From Leptobrachium leishanense (taxonomy: Eukaryota; Chordata; Amphibia; Anura; Megophryidae): a stretch of 64,000 nucleotides of DNA. Position numbers and translations under genes: made by a program. The stretch lies in assembly GCA_009667805.1 (NCBI GenBank), contig CM019067.1:165465073-165529072 (forward strand), written 5' to 3'. The notes below the pieces were generated by a model. The model was not told where the DNA came from. It did no database searches and saw only the letters and a program-made list of their open reading frames with translations. How positions within the stretch are numbered: the stretch's first letter is position 1; each line of letters opens with the position of its first letter. Shown here piece after piece: positions 31,137 to 43,700 of the stretch.

Positions 31137-34100
31137 GTCAATAACTAAAGACACCTTGTTGCAAAGTGTACCATTAATAAATATGCAAAACAGTTGAATG
31201 AGCTCAAATACACCCTAACATATTTTATTGAATTGACCAATGGCCTTTAATAACTCTTCTTTCAACCAATGCAATGCACAAAATAAGCAAAGTTCTGTTC
31301 CACTATGCAAATACCTGTGGTTACTCTGGCAAGTATGAACACACATTTTTTTCATTACGCTAAATTGAGAGCATTCTTAATACATAAGCTTTAAAAGGCA
31401 ATGCTTTACAGATCCTTGCAATGGTAATGTCATTCATGACATTTGGTTAATGAAATAAATACATAAACCAAGTGCTCTCAACATTCACAATGCAGCAACA
31501 ATAGCAAGCTTGAAATTAAAACCTAGTTCTAGGTACTGGTTGAGCAAATGCCAAGGCTGTAATTTTACATAACACAGGGCAGGAATCCTAAAAAATAATT
31601 GTGGGGATTAGCCCACTCTTCTATATAGCCAATTGTCATCTCTGTCTTAACAAATCTCCTCACTGAAATCAGTGTACATACCATGGCCCCTGTTCCATAC
31701 AGGTGGGTAGGGTTTGCAAGCAAACTATACATTATAGACCACTGTTTGCTAATACTAATAACGTGCTTGCTATTTCAAGTTGAGTGGTAATTTCAGTCAT
31801 CTCTTAGCTTGTACATGTGGTTATTGTACCTTTACTTTGCTTAAAATATGCAAAATTAGTAGGAGCTAGTGAATACTTATCAAGTTTGAGTTGCTCTTTA
31901 TTGTCCCTGAAGCTGTGGGGAAATTACCACCCCCAAATCCTGGTACTAAGTGATTTTGCATTGATGCAAGTTTTGTGACATCCTATGCTGTCATATGAAC
32001 TTGACTCCAGGAGTGAAGACAAGCAGAGAGACAAATTACCTCTACTATTAAGTGCTGCTATTAGTGGCAGCCATTCGAATGTATATCACTTAACAAGGAA
32101 TCTGTATGATAACCCATCAGAAGCAGAAGGTTATCAGAAGCAGACATGAATAGAGGATTTATTTTTACTGTGACTTAAAAATGAAACATGTGAATGAAGT
32201 TGTAGAAAACTAAACAAAAAAGAACAGTTGACTTATAGCTGTAAAAATAGTGATGCAACTACATTTCCAAAGGTCCCTGCTCCCATTCCTGATAACACAG
32301 CAAATTACCGGACTTTATTTATATTAAATGAAGAAAAGCACACAACATGGTTTTTTTCCCCTCTAAATGCTAAAGATGAAGGATGGCCATGCTGTTTCAA
32401 TTAACTCTGCCTAGTCTGAAATGAAAAAAGTTATAATGTAATGTCTGAGTTTCCTGTCGACATGCAGAATGCTCCCCTCTCCGTCAGTATCCCGCAGGAG
32501 TACTGCTGCTGGCCCTAAACCCAGTGAAACACAGGAGATCCTTGCAGGTTGAAAACCAAACTGAGACTGATACTATTTACATTTTACAACAGGTTAAAAT
32601 GCTCACAGTGTGAAGGTATAAAAAGACAATGGAAACATGCCCAGCATTGAAACAAAGGTTTAGAAGTGGCACGGCGATCCGGTTCAAGCTTGTTGCTGGG
32701 GGAAGGGGAGGGGTGATGGAAGCATGTGAAAACATAGGAATCCATTACTCACAATTACACAAAGGAAAATAAAAGCCCGACACACACAGTCAGTTATACG
32801 ACAGGAGACTCCACAATAAATACATACATAAGGGAATATTAACATAACACAGACATCAGAGAATAGGGTACAGAAAGCACAAACACCCTGCATCTACAAT
32901 TGTAGATACAGGGTGACTATAACAAAGGAAAGGGATGGAAAACAATCTGAAACTTCAGGCCCGCACCTCTCAAATATATTTCTAGCCCCATGTACTTCAA
33001 GTCCAAAGTGACACACGGCACACATAATCATTTTTTTTATTATAAGTTTTTACCACTGTTGATTTTTAACATTGTCTAGTAGAGCACTGCACTAGATACG
33101 TCTTTAGATGAACCTCAGATACACATTTGAAACCATTTTTTGAATCCAATTAATACAGTATAAAATGTGTTCTCTATGTCAGTCATTTTGGAGAAAAAAA
33201 TTAAATAACAGGAAGAAAGGTGATATAATCATTTAATAATCATCTAACAATAACCAGTAATAACAGATTAAGGTGAAATAAATGATAAACATGAATATTT
33301 ATACTTTAACATAACTTGCTTTGTAAAAGTATATTGTTTATTCTCTGGAAAGAATAAGTAATTTTCACAGGTTTAATGTTGCATCAGATGGATTATTGTG
33401 CTAGAACAAAATAAATAAAAACGAATTTTCCTTCATCCAATTTGGCCGTACATTTAGTAAAATGTATTCTTCCTGGACCCACACCAGTTTATTCATAATC
33501 TAATGATATCTACTGCTAATTTTCAGCTTACATGATCTCATCTGCTTAGGCCAAGTCCCTGAGGATACTGTGAAATTCTGGAAAAAAATAATTGACCACG
33601 TTAGACTAGGATATATAGAAAAAAACATGAACTAATGAATGACTTTATTAATAACCTGAAACCCTGTAAGCCAGGAATGCCCCCATCATTTTTAACTGAG
33701 ATCTATATTGTTAAACCCTATATCAACGCTGCAAGAAATGGTAATAATTTACAGCAAAATAGTAGAATGCTGCAAACACCTGTCCATCTGCCATTATATA
33801 CCAGTAATGAATTATATAGCTATCAGCATTCAGAAATATATGAAACATGTGGAGGAAAACAATGTGAAAATGGTATAGAATTATAAATTATAAAAAATAT
33901 CAGTATGTTTTGTATTGCATATTTTTATATGATTGTACAATAAAGTAGAATAGCCTAACTCATAATTAATGTGTAGCTGTTTTAGCAGGTGCAAAAAAAA
34001 TAAGAAAGGCACAGCACGCACACACACAGAACATTATTTCAAACTCAAAAACACCTATCTACCACACATGGTGATTTTTACAAACCTGAATGGTCTGCAG

Positions 34101-34380
34101 TTTACTTCACACATGGTTTTTCTTTTTCTGCATTATTTTTGAATTTTGGAATCATGCGTTCTCTTAGATTTAGCTTCCCACACCTCCAAAACAGAAAGAC
34201 CAAAATAAAGCACAACTACAGGAGAGCCCCCTTTAGCCATGAATCAAGTAATGAAATACCGTACACGTATCTTTCCCTGGTGGAGATAGTTGGACCAAAC
34301 AATATTGGGGTGCTTTGTTGAGCTATACATGATATGGGCATATGATGTAACTATATGGGTCATCCACTAAAAAACATATA
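31137..34380. other. Quiet intergenic stretch, no gene seen
   Basis: AT-rich sequence without recognisable repeats, except that the first about 60 bases resemble the MITE interior at 29575. No open frame here has motif support or coding-like composition. This is one of two long stretches (with 40800-45600) not obviously built from recent transposons. Confidence 0.5.
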
Positions 34381-35092
34381 GGGCTCTATCACAATCCCCG
34401 CTCTAAACCAGGGGCGGTAGGGAGGAAAAACTGCACCTGCGGTATTCCCCCTACTGTCCCCAGTTTAGCAGGGGATTACAATGCAGGCGCAAAATATGCT
34501 GCCTGCATTGTTTTCGCCCGCTAAGTGCAGTCGCGTGCATCCTCTCAATGGAGTCCATAGGACTCCATTGAGAGAGACGCCAGCGGTCACATGACCAGCT
34601 GGATCTCGCCTCGCGAGATCGGCCGGTCGGCGTAGGGATACCCAGGGAGAGACTGGGGGGACTTTTTCCCCCAGTCTTTCCCTGATCCTGCCGGCCAGAG
34701 GAGGCGGACAGAGCCACGGTCCTCGCCGCGGGACAGAGGGTAAGTATAGGCTTCCTTTTTTTATTTTTTTCCCTGGTGTTAACGGATTCTGCAGAAGCGG
34801 AATCCGTTAACACCAGGTCCTGACTCTGGTTAACTTTTCATTGACCAGAGCCAGGCGCTAATCAGCGCTGGGACTTTGTAATACCAGCGCTGATTAACAC
34901 TTTGAGCTCCTCATGTTAAGTATAGGGAGCGCAAAGTGCAGTAACCTTGCACTGAGAAGCGCAAGGTCCCAAACGCAAACAGTTTTTTTAACCCGTTTGC
35001 ATTTGGATTGTAATATGCGGTAAATACCGCAGCTAACGGCAGTGCTCACGCAGGTGAGCGCTACCATTAGCGTGAAGATTGTAATAGGGGCC
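34381..35092. mobile_element. Hairpin-rich MITE family D, copy 1
   Basis: The inverted ends are GGGCTCTATCACAATC and GGCCCCTATTACAATC (right end read inward). Internal hairpins include ggagtccataggactcc and ggtgttaacggattctgcag with its complement. Related copies lie at 39961-40700 and 62781-63345. No transposase is present. Confidence 0.7.
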
Positions 35093-35196
35093 ATCATTTT
35101 TTAGCATCTTTGTAAACAACTGCAAATAATTGCCATTGCTGCACCCATCACCACTAAACTTTAGGGAAAATCAAAGATGTTTCATCAATTAGTCTT

Positions 35197-36573
35197 AATA
35201 AAGCAGTAGTCTGCAAACTGAGTACAGAAAAGGTGCAATCTCCAAAAAGGGCTTCCCAAACCTCAAACAATGAACACAAACAAATAGGGAGATGCACTCA
35301 TATAGAATAAAATAAACTTTATTAATCTCTCAATAACAAAAAAAACACAAAATAAAGATATGCATATACTGTATATAGTAACTCAACGACAAAGACGTTT
35401 ATCGTCGAAACATTGGGATCCTTGACTCCGCTCTCCTGCTTACAATTTTCCAAGTGCTGGGTAACTTATGCTAATGGTTCATTATTTTTATGATCTTTAG
35501 TATCTTTCCCTTGAAGGGTTTATTTACCTGTGGTGAGTTACTATATATATGCATATGTAGCGCTGGGTTAAAACACTGTTGCTGTAGTACTTATTTTTGG
35601 CCACCAGAGGGAGACAAGCGCAATGTAAGACACTGGACAATGGGACTACATTTTCTAGCATGCTTTGCGGCGAGAACAGGAAGTGGGTGGTCAGGAGAGA
35701 CTTACATCTGCAGCCTCGTGGAGAGAACAGGCAGAGCGCGCAGAGGAGTGAAGAGAGTAAGACGCACGTGAGAGAGACAACGATCGTGACCAGGCCGGAG
35801 CGCAGGTGCGGCATGGCGGAGCTGGAGATCGATTCACCTTTACTTGCCAAAGACCTAGTGATCCACCGCTGGGAAGTTACACAGATACATAGTATGCTGA
35901 AGGACCCCGAGTTAGGAGACTGCAGATGATCTAATGGGAGTGCAGGCGGTGAGCTGAGCATCTTGTGGCAGAAACAGACAAGCAAGACAGCGGATCCGGT
36001 GACACAGAGTCCCAGTCAGATCGGGCGGAGATACGTCCTGGGTCGAGCAGAGCGCAGAGTATCTGGCTGATGGGTGAGAGGCCACAGTAAAAATAATAAA
36101 ACACGCTGCAGTTTTGTCAAAACCTACAGGGCCCCAACGTGACTAGTCGAAGACACATTGAAATCATTCACTGGCCAGTTGAATCTTGTACCCGGGTACC
36201 AATACACGCATACACGTACACTTTCTTGGGACACAACCTGTACGGGACTCACACTCCAACCACAAAGGGGTTAAAATTCCTTTTTCTTTTCCGCTACGCG
36301 TTTCTCGCATTACGAACAACTGTACATATATATACGTATACCGTGCTGTTCTTTATATGCCAGTTTATTCAGTAAACTATATAACTTATAAAATCCACAA
36401 CAGTGCTGGTGTATATTTATTCCCTAGTGCGGGGAGACTGACCCAAGGATTAAATTCAGCGGCTCCTCCGGGAGTGAGCGCTACGCATATCTTTATTTTG
36501 TGTTTTTTTTGTTATTGAGGGATTAATAAAGTTTATTTTATTCTACAAGAGTGCATCTCCCTATTTGTTTGTG
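35197..36573. mobile_element. Foldback element with 16-bp target duplication
   Basis: TTCATCAATTAGTCTT occurs at 35181-35196 and 36574-36589. Inside, arms of about 110 bp (35271-35385; 35534-35556 continued at 36491-36577) are near-perfect inverted repeats around a loop of about 150 bp. The right arm is interrupted by the GTAGCGCT-ended element. A long target duplication points to target-primed retrotransposition, not a cut-and-paste transposon; a Penelope-like origin is possible but unproven. Confidence 0.65.
35557..36484 (-). mobile_element. GTAGCGCT-ended repeat, copy 2
   Basis: It is flanked by a 6-bp duplication GCATAT (35551-35556, 36485-36490) and has GTAGCGCT/AGCGCTAC ends. It is the reverse-oriented relative of 25014-26054. 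It interrupts one arm of the foldback element, so the insertion boundaries are independently confirmed. It is non-coding, class unknown. Confidence 0.75.
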
Positions 36574-36683
36574 TTCATCAATTAGTCTTCCCATGCCAGT
36601 CTTTGATTATCAGGTTCCTTTAAGTTTATCATGGTTTCAAGAATGACGATTTTCAACATTGTTCGCAACAATGCTAAATAAAA

Positions 36684-36910
36684 GGGGTTATTCAGAGAGA
36701 GCCAAACTGGCCCCGAAATGGCACTGAACAGGGAATTTCCCCATACGGTGCAATTTTGTGGCTATTCAGCTATTCAGAAAGCAGGCAGTTCACCAATTTT
36801 TGTGAAATGTCATTGAAATGCCCTGATGTTTTTATTCATTATCTATTAAAACATTTATGACTTTAATCTGCAGCAAAAAGTATTTTTAATATATCTCTTG
36901 TGCTGTAGTT
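36684..36910. repeat. Harbinger-like MITE fragment
   Basis: ggggttattcagagagagcc and the following caaactggccccgaaatggcac resemble the arm of the 28914-29920 family. At 36910-37080 the sequence is a degenerate gttagggttag-type run of low complexity. Confidence 0.45.
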
Positions 36911-37099
36911 GCTGTTAGGATTACATGTTAGGGATAAGGTTACATATTAGAGTTAGGGTTAGAGATCAGGATTAAATATTAGGGTTATGTTATTATTTGT
37001 GTTTCTGTTAAGGTCAGATATTATGGTTAGAAATTAGGGGAAAAGTTACAAATTAGGGTTAAAATTTAGAGCTACAGTTGGATTAGTAGTACTGTACTA

Positions 37100-37700
37100 A
37101 CTACTGCCTTATCGCTTTGATATATACTGATTTAAAACTGTTCACAAAGATTCTAGCTATCCACCTGAATCAAATATTACCTTGCTTGTTTCAATAGGAC
37201 CAAGTAGGTTGTGTCCCCCAGAGAAGCACCTGACAACATAAGATGCCTTCTTCATCTTATACACACCACAGACCCATTGAAAATACCTATCGTACTTATT
37301 TCATCAGATGCCAAAAAGGCATTTGATAGGGTGGAGGAGACTTATTGTATGTTACTCTGCCAGATGGGATTTCAGGGTCCTTATATGGATGTGATTGCGG
37401 CTTTATATCACACGCCCTTGGCCAATATTAGGTCTTGTGGTCACCAATCAAGTATCCCAATTTAAAATGGTATGAGAAAAGACTGCCCCTTATCCCCCTT
37501 TCTGTTTGCCTTATGTAACGAACATCTAGTGGCAAAGAGTAGGGCTGAGCAGAGCATAGGAGGAGTTTGGATCGGGATGCAGGAAATTAAAATATCTTTA
37601 TTTGCAGATGACATTACCCTTACTTTAACCAACACGACCGTACCTGCCAGGTTTAATATTATTGAAGATTTTTCCAGCATACCGGGTTATAAATGAAACT
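37100..37700 (+). pseudogene. Decayed L1 reverse-transcriptase remnant
   Basis: Motif fragments in order: SSDAKKAFDRVEETY (motif A), KDCPLSPFLFALCNEHL (motif B region) and ISLFADDITLTLTN (F-A-D-D in place of YADD). They lie in different frames with stops between. This is an older copy than the L1s at 251 and 11830. Confidence 0.75.
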
Positions 37701-37984
37701 ACAATATGCGAGGCTCTTACTATTTCCCCAGCATGGGATATCACTGTCGCTCTACAAACAGACAACCGTTTTTGTGCCGTACAACCACTCTTACAATTCT
37801 GGGTATCTCTCTCATTCGCTCACTGTCTAAACTGTAAAAAGCTAAGTGTCAGGTGCTCTGTGTGTGGTGAGCAGGGGAGTCCGGTTTGCAGCAAATGCAG
37901 GAGACAATACAGATTACAGGGCACAGTTTAGTTTATTTTATACACAGGCAGGACAAGGGAATATACAGGACTAGAACTGAAAGA

Positions 37985-38120
37985 TATGACTAGACGCAGG
38001 AACAATACAAGAAAGGAGCTGACATAGAGGACAAAGAGGAAAATTAATAGACTAGACACAGGCTGGATACAGAGGGGCATGACCTGAACTAGACACAGGC
38101 TGTATACAGAGGGGCATGAC
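37985..38120. repeat. Short direct repeat
   Basis: Two units of about 44 bp containing actagacacaggctg-atacagaggggcatgac, followed by a partial third. Confidence 0.6.
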
Positions 38121-38127
38121 ATGAACT

Positions 38128-38720
38128 AGACTACGTCTCTGCTGCTCCTCTCTGCGAGTCCCTTCACTGGCTCCCCAGCCTCTGCAAAATTAAATTCAAA
38201 ATCCTTTCCCAGACCTACAAAGCTATCCCTAACTTGGTTCCCCACTACCTGGCCTCACTAATCAGCAAATACATCCCACCCCGCTCCCTAAGGTCACACA
38301 GTGACCTGCACCTAGCTTCTCCCCGCATCACCTCTTCCCATGATAGACTGCAGGATTTCTCACACACAGCTCCATTCTCTGGAACGCCTCGTACTGTCAG
38401 ACTCTGTTATGGTTTCCCTTCCTTCAAACGCTCCCTTAAGTTATTCATATTTAGGGAAGCCTACCACCCGACTCACTGACACAACCAGTCCATCACTCTC
38501 ACCTTGCAGTCCATCACTCTCACATTGTAGTCCATCACTCACCTTGCAGTCCTCTCCTCCTGTTTCCACCACCAACCCTTCTAGATTGTAAACTCCCATG
38601 GAAATAGGGCCCTGGTTTCCTCCTTTACTGGTTTGTAAAATGTTGTTCAATGTATTGTAACCCTGTCTATGTTGTGCCCACTGTACAGTGCTGCGGAATA
38701 TGCTGGCACTTTATAAATAC
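38128..38720 (+). pseudogene. L2/CR1-type LINE, ORF2 C-terminus and 3' tail
   Basis: The coding remnant reads ESLHWLPSLCKIKFKILSQT, followed by YKAIPNLVPHYLASL and PRSLRSHSDL, then FSGTPRTVRL and FPSFKRSLK, the conserved C-terminal end of L2/CR1/Rex-type ORF2. After it comes a typical tail: tgtaaactcccatggaaatagggccct, then gtacagtgctgcggaatatg and ctttataaat. A Tc1 element has inserted immediately after the tail. Confidence 0.75.
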
Positions 38721-38724
38721 ACTA

Positions 38725-39958
38725 TATTGCCAAAAGTATTCGCTCATCTGCCTTGACTCGCATATGAACTTAAGTGACATTCCAATCCTAATCCATAGGG
38801 TTCAATATGACGTCGGTCCACCCTTTGCAGATATAACAGTTTCAACTCTTCTGGGAAGGCTGTCCACAAGGTTTAGGAGTGTGTTTATGGGAATTTTTGA
38901 CCATTCTACCAGAAGCGCATTTGTGAGGTAAACACACTGATGTTGGACGAGAAGGCCTGGCTCTCAGTCTCCGCTCTATTTCATCCCAAATGTGTTCTAT
39001 CGGGTTGAGGTCAGGACTCTGTGCAGGCCAGTCAAGTCCACACCAGACTCTGTCATCCATGTCTTTATGGACCTTGATTTGTGCACTGGTACACAGTCAT
39101 GTTGGAAGAGGAAGGGGCCTGCTACAAACTGTTCCTGCAAAGTTGGGAGCATGGAATTGTCCAAAATGTCTTGGTATGCTGAAGCATTCAGAGTTCCTTT
39201 CACTGGAACTAAGGGGCCAAGCCCAGCTCCTGAAAAACAACCCAACACCATAATCCCCCCTCCACCAAACTTTACACTTGGCACAATGCAGTCAGACAAC
39301 TACCGTTCTCCTGGCAACCGCCAAACCCAGACTCGTCCATCAGATTGCCAGATGGAGAATCGCAATTTGTCACTCCAGAGAACGCGTCTCCACTGCTCTA
39401 GAGTCCAGTGGCGGCGTGCTTTACACCACTGCATCCGACGCTTTGCATTGCACTTGGTGATGTATGGCTTGGATGCAGCTGCTCGGCCATGGAAACACAT
39501 TCCATGAAGCTCTCTGCACACTGTTCTTGAGCTAATCTGAAGGCCACATGAAGTTTGGAGGTCGGTAGCGATGGACTCGGCAGAAAGTTGGCGACCTCTT
39601 TGCACTATGCGCCTCAGCATCCACTGACCCCGCTCCGTCAGCTTACGTGGCCTAACACTTCGTGGCTGAGTTGCTGTCGTTCCCAAACACTTCCACGTTC
39701 TTATAATACAGCTGACAGTTGACTGTGGAATATATAGGAGCGAGGAAATTTCACAACTGGATTTGTTGCACAGGTGGCATCCTATCACAGTTCCACGCTG
39801 GAATTCACTGAGCTCCTGAGAGTGACCCATTCTTTCACAGATGTTTGTAAAAACAGTCTGCATGCCTAGGTGCTTTATTTTATATACCTGTCGCCATGGA
39901 AGTGATTGGAACACCTGATTCTGATTATTGGATGGGTGAGCGAATACTTTTGGCAATA
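38725..39958 (-). mobile_element. Tc1/mariner DNA transposon
   Basis: The inverted ends TATTGCCAAAAGTATTCGCTCA (left, 38725 on) and its complement (ending 39958) are flanked by TA. It contains a damaged transposase on the minus strand. Confidence 0.88.
38802..39830 (-). pseudogene. Tc1-type transposase, nonsense and frameshift mutations
   Basis: The transposase would cut and paste the element using a DD34E active site. The N-terminus MGHSQELSEFQRGTVIGCHL starts the paired helix-turn-helix DNA-binding region. Then come PRKLTERGQWML, LWSDKLRFS with the first Asp, [10 protein letters not shown] with the second, and [11 protein letters not shown] with the Glu. A TAG stop at 39300-39302 (after RLPGER) interrupts the frame, and there are frameshifts near 39055 and 38945. 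The C-terminal stop is at 38802-38804. It is an inactive but complete-length remnant. Confidence 0.87.
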
Positions 39959-39960
39959 TA

Positions 39961-40700
39961 CGCCCTTATTATGCTCCTGGCGTTAAAACGCAAGCGCAGG
40001 GGAGGAAAAACTGCACCCGCAGTTTCCCCCCTTGCGCCCGCGTTTTAATGCCAGATTACAATGCAGGCGTAAAAAATGCTGCCTGCATTGTTAGCGAGTG
40101 TTAAAATTCAGGATGCGTGCGGCAGCACTGAGCGCAGCCGCGCGCATCCTCTAAATGGAGTCCATAGGACTCCATTGAGCTCCCGTCTGCCGGTCATGTG
40201 ACCAGCCGGATCTCGCATCGCGAGATCCGGCCGGTCGGCGTAGGGATATGCAGGGAAAGACGGAGGGGACTTTTTCCCCTGTCTTTCCCTGCTCCCGCTG
40301 GCCGGAGGAGGCGACCGGAGCCGCGGTCCTCGCTGCGGGACAGAGGGTAAGTATGGGATTTTTTTTTAAATTATTTTTAAGCTGGTGTTAACGGATTCTG
40401 CACCAGCGGAATCCGTTAACACCAGGTCCTGGCTCTGGTTAACTTTTCGTTGACCAGAGCCAGGCATTAATCAGTGCTGGTACATTGTAATCCTGTGCTG
40501 ATTAACACTTTGCGCTCTCCATGTTAAGTATAGGGAGTGCAAAGTGCAGTGACCTCGCGCTGAACAGCGCGAGGTCCCAAACACAAACGGGTTTTTTAAC
40601 CCGTTTGCGTTTGGATTGTAATATGTGGCAGATACCGCAGCTAACGGTAGCGCTCACACAGGTGAGTGCTACCGTTAGCGTGAAGAATGTAATAGGGGCC
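39961..40700. mobile_element. Hairpin-rich MITE family D, copy 2
   Basis: It is collinear with 34381-35092: the gaggaaaaactgcacc block, the tggagtccataggactcca hairpin, the ggtgttaacggattctgca hairpin and the terminal gtaataggggcc. It directly abuts the Tc1. Confidence 0.7.
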
Positions 40701-40721
40701 ATAGTGTATATAATAATAATA

Positions 40722-40770
40722 ATGTATTCTTCCTGGCAAAATACTTTCTCAAAAAACAAACAAACAAAAA
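40722..40770 (+). repeat. SINE tail fragment
   Basis: tgtattcttcctggcaaaatactttctcaaa followed by A-rich sequence matches the 3' part of the SINE at 29212-29431. Confidence 0.5.
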
Positions 40771-40799
40771 AACATTATAATAGAAAGGTTTAGATAGGA

Positions 40800-43700
40800 T
40801 TAAAAGTCTGTTAGAGTTTGCATTATGTACCACAAAAAAACTAGGGTGGATTTTTATTTTAGAATATAAAAGGAAACACCTGTGAAGAAATGAAAACAGG
40901 CAATCTGCAATCTGTGTCTAAGAAAATGGATACATAGTCAGGTGAGAAAGGAGAATATAGATTCAGGAAGTAAGAAAGGAAAAACAAAGCACGAACAAGG
41001 ATTGTTTTAAAAAGTGAGAGGAAAGACTGGAAAAATACAAAGATGATTAATAGGTAAGTATCGCCCTAAACAATAAGTTTGAACTATTACCACAAATGGT
41101 TAAATTATTGTACTACAATATTTTCTCATTTGTTTTCTTTTCTGGACCAGCAATGACCTCCTGCCATATTAATTTGACTTATATCCTGTAATTCTATGAA
41201 ACAACTAAGCCAATTACGTGTAATCTAGGGTGTAATTTTTAAACCTACATTAATATACTGAGTTTGTAATTGTGTTGCCATGAAGGTGGATGTCTATTGT
41301 ATTAAACTGTGCATACGGTTTAGAAAAAAAACCCATAGCTATTTATATGTATGGCTCCTGGTCATACAGATGTTTCTAGAAGATAGTTTTAACAGGATCA
41401 GTAATCCTATAAAGATTCCTTACCAGAAAAAAATGACTATATACAAGGACCAAGACTCATTATTGATCAGCTAAGCCTGCTTTAGAGCAAGGCTTCAAAC
41501 TATTATTTCTAGGTAGGTCAGTTAGATTGTGCTTTTGTGTATACATGAAATACATAAAAAAATGCATAGATAAATAGGTTATGTATGTATTGGCTGCATC
41601 CTAGATTATGAATATAGACAATGAATATATCCAAAAGTTGAGTTATTTAAGTAAGAATATAGTATAAACTGCTTTAATTACTGTGATCTTTAATGGGTTT
41701 TTCTTTTTAAGACCAACTGCTAGAATACATAATTTAAATTATTCTTTGTTTATGGAATTTTGAAGAAGTCATACTTCATAAATACAATCTGTTTAATTTC
41801 CTGTTAAAAGTTATGTGTTTGAATGGATTTTGCTTTAGTAATGCATAATATGTGATATTGCCTTAGTTTTAAATTAGTAGCAACTTTCTTGAATGGGATA
41901 ATCTTTTTTCTTGTCTCGAAGGTGATCCAGATGACCTTACTCAAGGTTCCTAGATAGGTATGAGTTATACCCTCATGACGAGGCCTAACAAGGTTGAACT
42001 GACCATCAGAGGTTGCTCTATCTCTCGTGCAGCAGACACTTCTGTCACATCTGGGGAACCTGCGGGGTCTCAAGGGGGTCCCGGGTGCACGGCACCGTTA
42101 GCTGGCCGAGTGCCAGGAGCTCCAGTGGTCCCTGGCATTCCTGTGGATGGTCGGGGGCGCGGCGTGATGACGCAGAGCCGTCGGCCTTTAAGTAAAGAGT
42201 GCGTGCTCTGAGTCGTTGACTTGACGTGGAGTCTGTTCCCGCATCGCTGAGTGCATTCGGTTACGAGTCTCTGATTATTTTGATTCTTCATCGTTTTATA
42301 TAAACAACCTGTACAGGCCTATTCCTCATCTGTTAACAAGGTTAACCCTTTCTGCCCCAGTGTATGCTCTGTCCTGACACCTACTGCCAAAGCCTCAAAA
42401 TTATACTCGCTGTTACTGGTGTGTTTGTTTTCCCTGGCTGGGAGTGATAGGGTTAGCAGTCCCGATCACTCAAGAATCGGATGGCTTAGAGGTCTGTCAA
42501 GTGGGATCCACACCACGGTTGTCGAGGGTGAACGTGACAACTTCCGGGTTCTGGCCACCCTTTCTGGGTGATAGTAGGCTGATTTGCATATGGTATAGTC
42601 TTATCTTTAATGGCAACATCGAACTAAAACCTTATGACACCTGATTGGGGACCCAACAAAGGACAGGCCACTTCTGATGTTGTCTGTGTTTGTAATAAAC
42701 TTGCTTTTATGTCTTAATTTAAAATGGTCCAGTTTTGCACAGTTTACACCTCTTCGGCAGGTGCTATAAAGTGATTATTTAGCTGGTAAATTAGGGGAAA
42801 CTGTTGAGTGTCAACACGTTGAATGGCACTGGCCAACCAGCAATGCACATCCTATGAAAGTTGGAACCCCAGAAGCTTGTCTCATCATGAGCTGATTGAC
42901 AACATTCCAGTCAAAGTGAAGCCCTTTTCATTTATCAGAGAGATATAACCTACAGTATGTGTTAGGAAAGAGATGTGTCTGTTTGAAGAATACTAGCATT
43001 AATGCAAGTGTTCCCACAAAGCAGTGGTAAGCACGGAGATTAAATGAATATCTATACTTATAAATATGCATTATGCACACAGCAGCAAAGATACCATATG
43101 TCAGGAAAAACAAAAGACTTTGTCATTGATAAAAAGGGCATCTACCACCTTATGCCTCGACATACATAGCTATGCAAATTGAATTTGATGTTTGTATAAA
43201 TAGAACTGGGTCAGGTTGATACATTTAGCACCAGAATAGCGAATAAAAAGGACTAGTCCTAATAGTTGCAGTTCAGATCAAAAGATAACAGACAAGTGGT
43301 ACATGATTTCAGGCCATTTAGGGTCCTTGAACTCTGCATTTTCAAGATTCCATCTACTGTATCATACATGATAAACAGCTCTGTTCTGGGTAGCTCTTGC
43401 AGCTGTAAAAAAAAAATGAAGCAATAAATCAGAGCTATTATTCTGTGGACAACATACGCACTCATTAACAAGAAAAATGGTCACTTCAGGTTGCTAATTT
43501 TCCTTTAAGGCTGTGTGTTAGACCTAAATATCTTCCCAAGAGGAATCAGCTTAGCACTTCTTAGTTATAGGTAATCACAGTGCATTTTGTTATAGTCAAA
43601 TTCAAGCAATGCTTTAACTACATAAACATAGAGCTATGAAAGGATCTCGTTGAACACCCTATGATTTTGAATTACACATGCCTGTCTACAATACCTAAGA

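Noticed and set aside
35385..35420. Hammerhead-ribozyme-like string (hairpin gacgtttatcgtc followed by gaaac)
   Set aside because: The stem and GAAAC resemble part of a hammerhead, but I could not find the required CTGANGA element in the right position.
42010..42250. GC-rich island with open frames on both strands
   Set aside because: No recognisable domain, splice context or family; composition alone is not enough to call an exon.
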